Shown here one piece after another: positions 61,812 through 64,000 of a stretch of 64,000 nt of DNA; the stretch's first letter is position 1; every line of letters begins with the position of its first letter. The position numbers were made by a program, and so were the translations under genes. A model generated the notes under the pieces. That model made no database searches, was not told the origin of the DNA, and worked only from the letters and a program-made list of their open reading frames with translations. Source of the DNA: Actinomycetes bacterium (GTDB lineage Bacteria > Actinomycetota > Acidimicrobiia > Acidimicrobiales > Bog-793); assembly GCA_021809425.1 (NCBI GenBank), contig JAKBAA010000003.1, positions 1 to 64,000 of the forward strand, in the 5' to 3' direction.

Positions 61812-61840
61812 CTAACGGCAGGACCGCCATCAAATTCAAG
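61812..61840 (-). promoter_or_regulatory. sigma-28-like promoter of the pilB operon
   Basis: Minus strand: -35 CTTGAATT (61840-61833), 13-base spacer, -10 GCCGTTAG (61819-61812). The -35 is the weakest of the set. The leader to GTG 61769 is about 36 bases. Its -35 overlaps that of the divergent pilD promoter. Confidence 0.5.
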
Positions 61841-61862
61841 TCGGGCCGGCAGCAGCCGTTGG
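61835..61862 (+). promoter_or_regulatory. sigma-28-like promoter of pilD
   Basis: Plus strand: -35 TTCAAGTC (61835-61842), 12-base spacer, -10 GCCGTTGG (61855-61862). The GTG of pilD follows 6 bases later, giving a leaderless mRNA. Confidence 0.5.
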
Positions 61863-61868
61863 CAGTCT

Positions 61869-62648
61869 GTGGCACAACCGTTCCTGCTCGCCGGCACCGG
61901 CCTGCTCGGCCTCGTGACCGGCTCGTTCCTGACCGTCGTCGCCCATCGCCTCCCCGACGGCGAGTCCATCGTGCGCCCCGGCTCGCACTGCCCGACCTGC
62001 CGGACACCGCTCCGACCGGTCGACAACGTGCCGGTCCTGTCGTACCTGCTCCGGCGGGGCCGCTGTCGCGCCTGTGCGGCCCGCATCCCTGTCCGCTACC
62101 TGCTCGTCGAGGTCGTCACCTGCGCCCTCTTCGTGGCCGTCCCGGCGCGCGTCCACGGCGGGTTTGCCGTCGCCGCCTACCTGGTGCTGGCTGCGGCGCT
62201 CGTGGCACTGAGCGTCGTCGACCTCGAGCGGATGCGCCTGCCCACCCCGATCGTGCTGGCCGCCGCCCTGCTCGGCCTGCCGCTGCTCGCCGCCGCCTCT
62301 GCCGAGGCCCACGCCTGGGGCTCGCTCGGGCGTGCCGCCATCGCCGCCGCCGCCTGCGGCGCCGCCTTCCTTGCCATCGCCCTCGCCGTGCCGAAGGGCC
62401 TCGGACTCGGCGACGTCCGCCTGGCTGCCCTCCTCGGTGCGTTCCTCGGCTGGCTCGGCTATCGACAGATGGCCGTCGGCTTCCTCCTCGCACTGCTCAC
62501 CGGCGGCGTCGTCGGGGTAGCCCTGCTCCTCGCCAAGCGGGGCAGCCGGTCGACCCGGCTCCCCTTCGGGCCCTTCCTCGCCGGCGGCTCCCTCGCCGCC
62601 GTGCTCTGGGGCACCGAGCTCTCCCGCTGGTGGCTCGGCCTCCACTGA
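61869..62648 (+). CDS. pilD: Prepilin peptidase / N-methyltransferase
   Basis: 259 residues with about seven helices. The cytoplasmic zinc tetra-Cys site is CPTCRTPLRP...CRACAARIPVRY. The two catalytic aspartates lie in LSVVDLERMRLPTPIVL and GLGLGDVRLAALLGAFLGWL. It cleaves the Gly/Phe prepilin signals seen in the nearby pilin genes and methylates the new N-terminus. The GTG at 61869 is chosen because it coincides with the predicted transcription start. Divergent from pilB. Confidence 0.95.
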   Translation: MAQPFLLAGTGLLGLVTGSFLTVVAHRLPDGESIVRPGSHCPTCRTPLRPVDNVPVLSYLLRRGRCRACAARIPVRYLLVEVVTCALFVAVPARVHGGFAVAAYLVLAAALVALSVVDLERMRLPTPIVLAAALLGLPLLAAASAEAHAWGSLGRAAIAAAACGAAFLAIALAVPKGLGLGDVRLAALLGAFLGWLGYRQMAVGFLLALLTGGVVGVALLLAKRGSRSTRLPFGPFLAGGSLAAVLWGTELSRWWLGLH

Positions 62649-62654
62649 GCAGAC

Positions 62655-62674
62655 CCCCGGGGCGGTACCCGGGG
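62655..62674. terminator. hairpin between convergent pilD and second pilT
   Basis: CCCCGGG and CCCGGGG pair perfectly across a 6-base loop, seven bases after the pilD stop. Confidence 0.45.
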
Positions 62675-62804
62675 CCACCCGGCAGGAGCACGGTCCAGCG
62701 GGTCGCCAGCCGGCCGGGGCGCGACGTGCCGTCGCCGTTCGCTCGTTGCTGCCACAACCGTCGCCAGCAGGGCCGGGGAAGCCGGCCCGCGCCAAGGGCG
62801 TGAC

Positions 62805-63923
62805 CTACAGCCGTACCGTCGGGAGCGGGTCGAGCACCACCTGGGTGATCCCCTCACGCTGCAGCATCAGGCGCAGCTCGTGCGGGTTCGGCGCCGCCTC
62901 CATCGCCGACTCGAAGTCGACCACGCCCGCCGCCAGCAGCGACACGAGCGACTGGGCGAACGTCTGCATCCCGTAGTAGTCGCCCTCGGCGATGATGTCG
63001 GCGATGTCCTTCGTCCGCTCCGGGTCCACGATGCACTGCTGGATGCGGCCGTTCACCATCATGATCTCGACCGCCGGCACACGACCCTGGCCACCGACCA
63101 CCGGCACCAGCCGCTGGCAGATCGTCCCGCGCAGCGTGGCCGCCAGCGACAGGCGCGCCTGGCGTTGCTGGCCGGGCGGGAACAGGTCGATGATCCGGTT
63201 GATCGTCTCGACCGAGTCGCCCGTGTGCAGCGTCGAGAACACGAGGTGCCCGGTCTCCGCGGCCGAGAGCGCCGTCGCCACCGTCTCGGCGTCCCGCATC
63301 TCGCCCACCAGCACCACGTCCGGGTCCTGGCGCAGCACGGCCCGGAGGGCGACAAGGAAGCTCTCGGTGTCGAACCCGACCTCGCGCTGGCTGATCGAGG
63401 CGAGCCGGTCCCGGTGGAGCACCTCGATCGGGTCCTCGATCGTCACGATGTGGCACTCACGTGTCGAGTTGATGTGGTCGATCATCGCCGCCAGCGTCGT
63501 CGTCTTGCCCGACCCGGTCGGCCCGCTCACGAGCACGATGCCACGCCGCTCCTCCGCCAGCCGGCGAACCGTGTCGGGAAGGCGCAGGTCGGTGATCGAC
63601 TGCGTCCCCGGGCGCACGTGCCGCAGCACGATCCCGATCGAGCCGCGCTGGCGGTAGGCGTTCACCCGGAACCGCCCGAGCCCGGACACCGAGTAGGCGA
63701 AGTCCGCCTCGTTCTGGATCTCGAAGCGCTGCCACGTCCGCTTCTGCATCAGCGCCTGCAGCAGCCCATCCAGCCCGGCCGCCTCGACCACCGGCTCCTC
63801 GAGCAGCTGGACCAGCTCGCCGTTCAGGCGGACCCTCGGGCGAGACCCGACCTTCACGTGCAAGTCGGAGCCGCCCAGGGCCACGAGACGGCCGAGCAAT
63901 CGGTTCAGGTCACCTGATTCCAC
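62805..63923 (-). CDS. pilT2: Second PilT/PilU-like retraction ATPase
   Basis: 372 residues, the normal PilT length. It begins VESGDLNRLLGRLVALGGSD with LHVKVGSRPR following. Walker A GPTGSGKTTTLAAMID, TIEDPIEVLHRDRLASISQR, Walker B DPDVVLVGEMRDAETV and STLHTGDSVETINRIIDLFP are intact. The AIRNLIR motif of retracting PilT is replaced by GRIQQCIVDPERTKDIADI, closer to PilU-type paralogues. The GTG at 63923 is preferred over one at 63953 because a sigma-28-like -10 ends 8 bases upstream. Confidence 0.9.
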   Translation of the reverse strand: MESGDLNRLLGRLVALGGSDLHVKVGSRPRVRLNGELVQLLEEPVVEAAGLDGLLQALMQKRTWQRFEIQNEADFAYSVSGLGRFRVNAYRQRGSIGIVLRHVRPGTQSITDLRLPDTVRRLAEERRGIVLVSGPTGSGKTTTLAAMIDHINSTRECHIVTIEDPIEVLHRDRLASISQREVGFDTESFLVALRAVLRQDPDVVLVGEMRDAETVATALSAAETGHLVFSTLHTGDSVETINRIIDLFPPGQQRQARLSLAATLRGTICQRLVPVVGGQGRVPAVEIMMVNGRIQQCIVDPERTKDIADIIAEGDYYGMQTFAQSLVSLLAAGVVDFESAMEAAPNPHELRLMLQREGITQVVLDPLPTVRL

Positions 63924-64000
63924 GAACCTCGCTAACGGCCACCGCCGGGCCACCTTGAGCCTGCAGGTGCACCTCGACGAGCCGCTCGGTGAACCGCTCG
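63910..64000 (-). CDS. 3' end of an upstream gene, partial
   Basis: The last 29 codons read ERFTERLVEVHLQAQGGPAV and then AVSEVRGIR, ending in TGA at 63912-63910. The amino-acid make-up is that of a normal protein. It overlaps the start of the second pilT by 14 bases, as adjacent genes here often do. No family can be recognised from so short a piece. Confidence 0.4.
   Translation of the reverse strand, partial: ERFTERLVEVHLQAQGGPAVAVSEVRGIR
63932..63959 (-). promoter_or_regulatory. sigma-28-like promoter of the second pilT gene
   Basis: Minus strand: -35 CTCAAGGT (63959-63952), 12-base spacer, -10 GCCGTTAG (63939-63932). Both boxes are identical to those of the pilin promoter. It lies inside the apparent end of the preceding gene. 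Confidence 0.5.

Overview
The window is very GC-rich, strongly biased to G/C in third codon positions, and full of GTG starts. It carries GTP-dependent PEP carboxykinase, a GlnII-type glutamine synthetase, a BTAD-domain regulator and a DrrAB-like exporter. Together these point to an actinobacterium. The complete type IV pilus locus with a PilM-PilN fusion fits a deep-branching class such as Acidimicrobiia, but that placement is inference. No rRNA, tRNA, CRISPR array, prophage or insertion sequence was recognised. No stretch longer than about 300 bases lacks a gene.

Layout. 1-7,000: the 3' end of an NlpC/P60 hydrolase gene, then single metabolic genes (quinone oxidoreductase, biotin transporter BioY, IPP isomerase, aldo/keto reductase, glnII with a GlnR-like operator, and a DUF2156/LPG-synthase-like membrane protein whose end lies in a 29-bp tandem repeat). 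7,100-14,250: an oligosaccharide-utilisation locus with a debranching-type glycosidase, divergent LacI regulator, solute-binding protein and two permeases, but no ATPase. 14,280-18,050: aquaporin, a duplicated remnant of the DUF2156 gene end, a DrrAB-type ABC exporter and mogA. 18,110-25,110: a tightly overlapped nine-gene minus-strand molybdenum-cofactor operon (moaE-moaA-moaD-fdhD-moaC-modB-modC-mobA-moeA). 25,170-30,340: a DksA-like zinc-finger protein, a fused FAD/Fe-S dehydrogenase and pckG.

30,550-34,090 is the most unusual unit. It is a translationally coupled operon for a GAF plus degenerate-GGDEF protein that keeps the c-di-GMP I-site, an AcpS-like phosphopantetheinyl transferase, a stand-alone carrier protein, and a seryl-tRNA-synthetase-like amino acid:carrier-protein ligase. 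Together these would load an amino acid onto a dedicated carrier protein for an unknown acceptor.

34,200-44,140 is an exopolysaccharide cluster: an apparently inactive GH26-like secreted protein, an O-antigen-ligase/polymerase-like membrane protein, a Wzz-like protein, a PAS-PAS-GGDEF diguanylate cyclase, a small coupled protein, a polyprenyl-phosphate sugar transferase and two glycosyltransferases. A large ATPase/BTAD regulator (44,195-47,626) separates it from the type IV pilus locus (47,900-64,000). That locus holds the pilin, two giant tandem PilX-like paralogues, two minor pilins, PilO, PilMN, PilC, PilT, PilB, prepilin peptidase PilD and a second PilT.

Five start regions in the pilus/regulator locus share a sigma-28 (FliA/WhiG)-like promoter layout, roughly TCAA-N15/16-GCCGTTAG. 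Several of these would give leaderless mRNAs. The pilus genes, the ATPase/BTAD regulator and pilD may therefore form one alternative-sigma regulon. The diguanylate cyclase, the I-site protein and the MshEN-type ATPase domains suggest an additional layer of c-di-GMP control.
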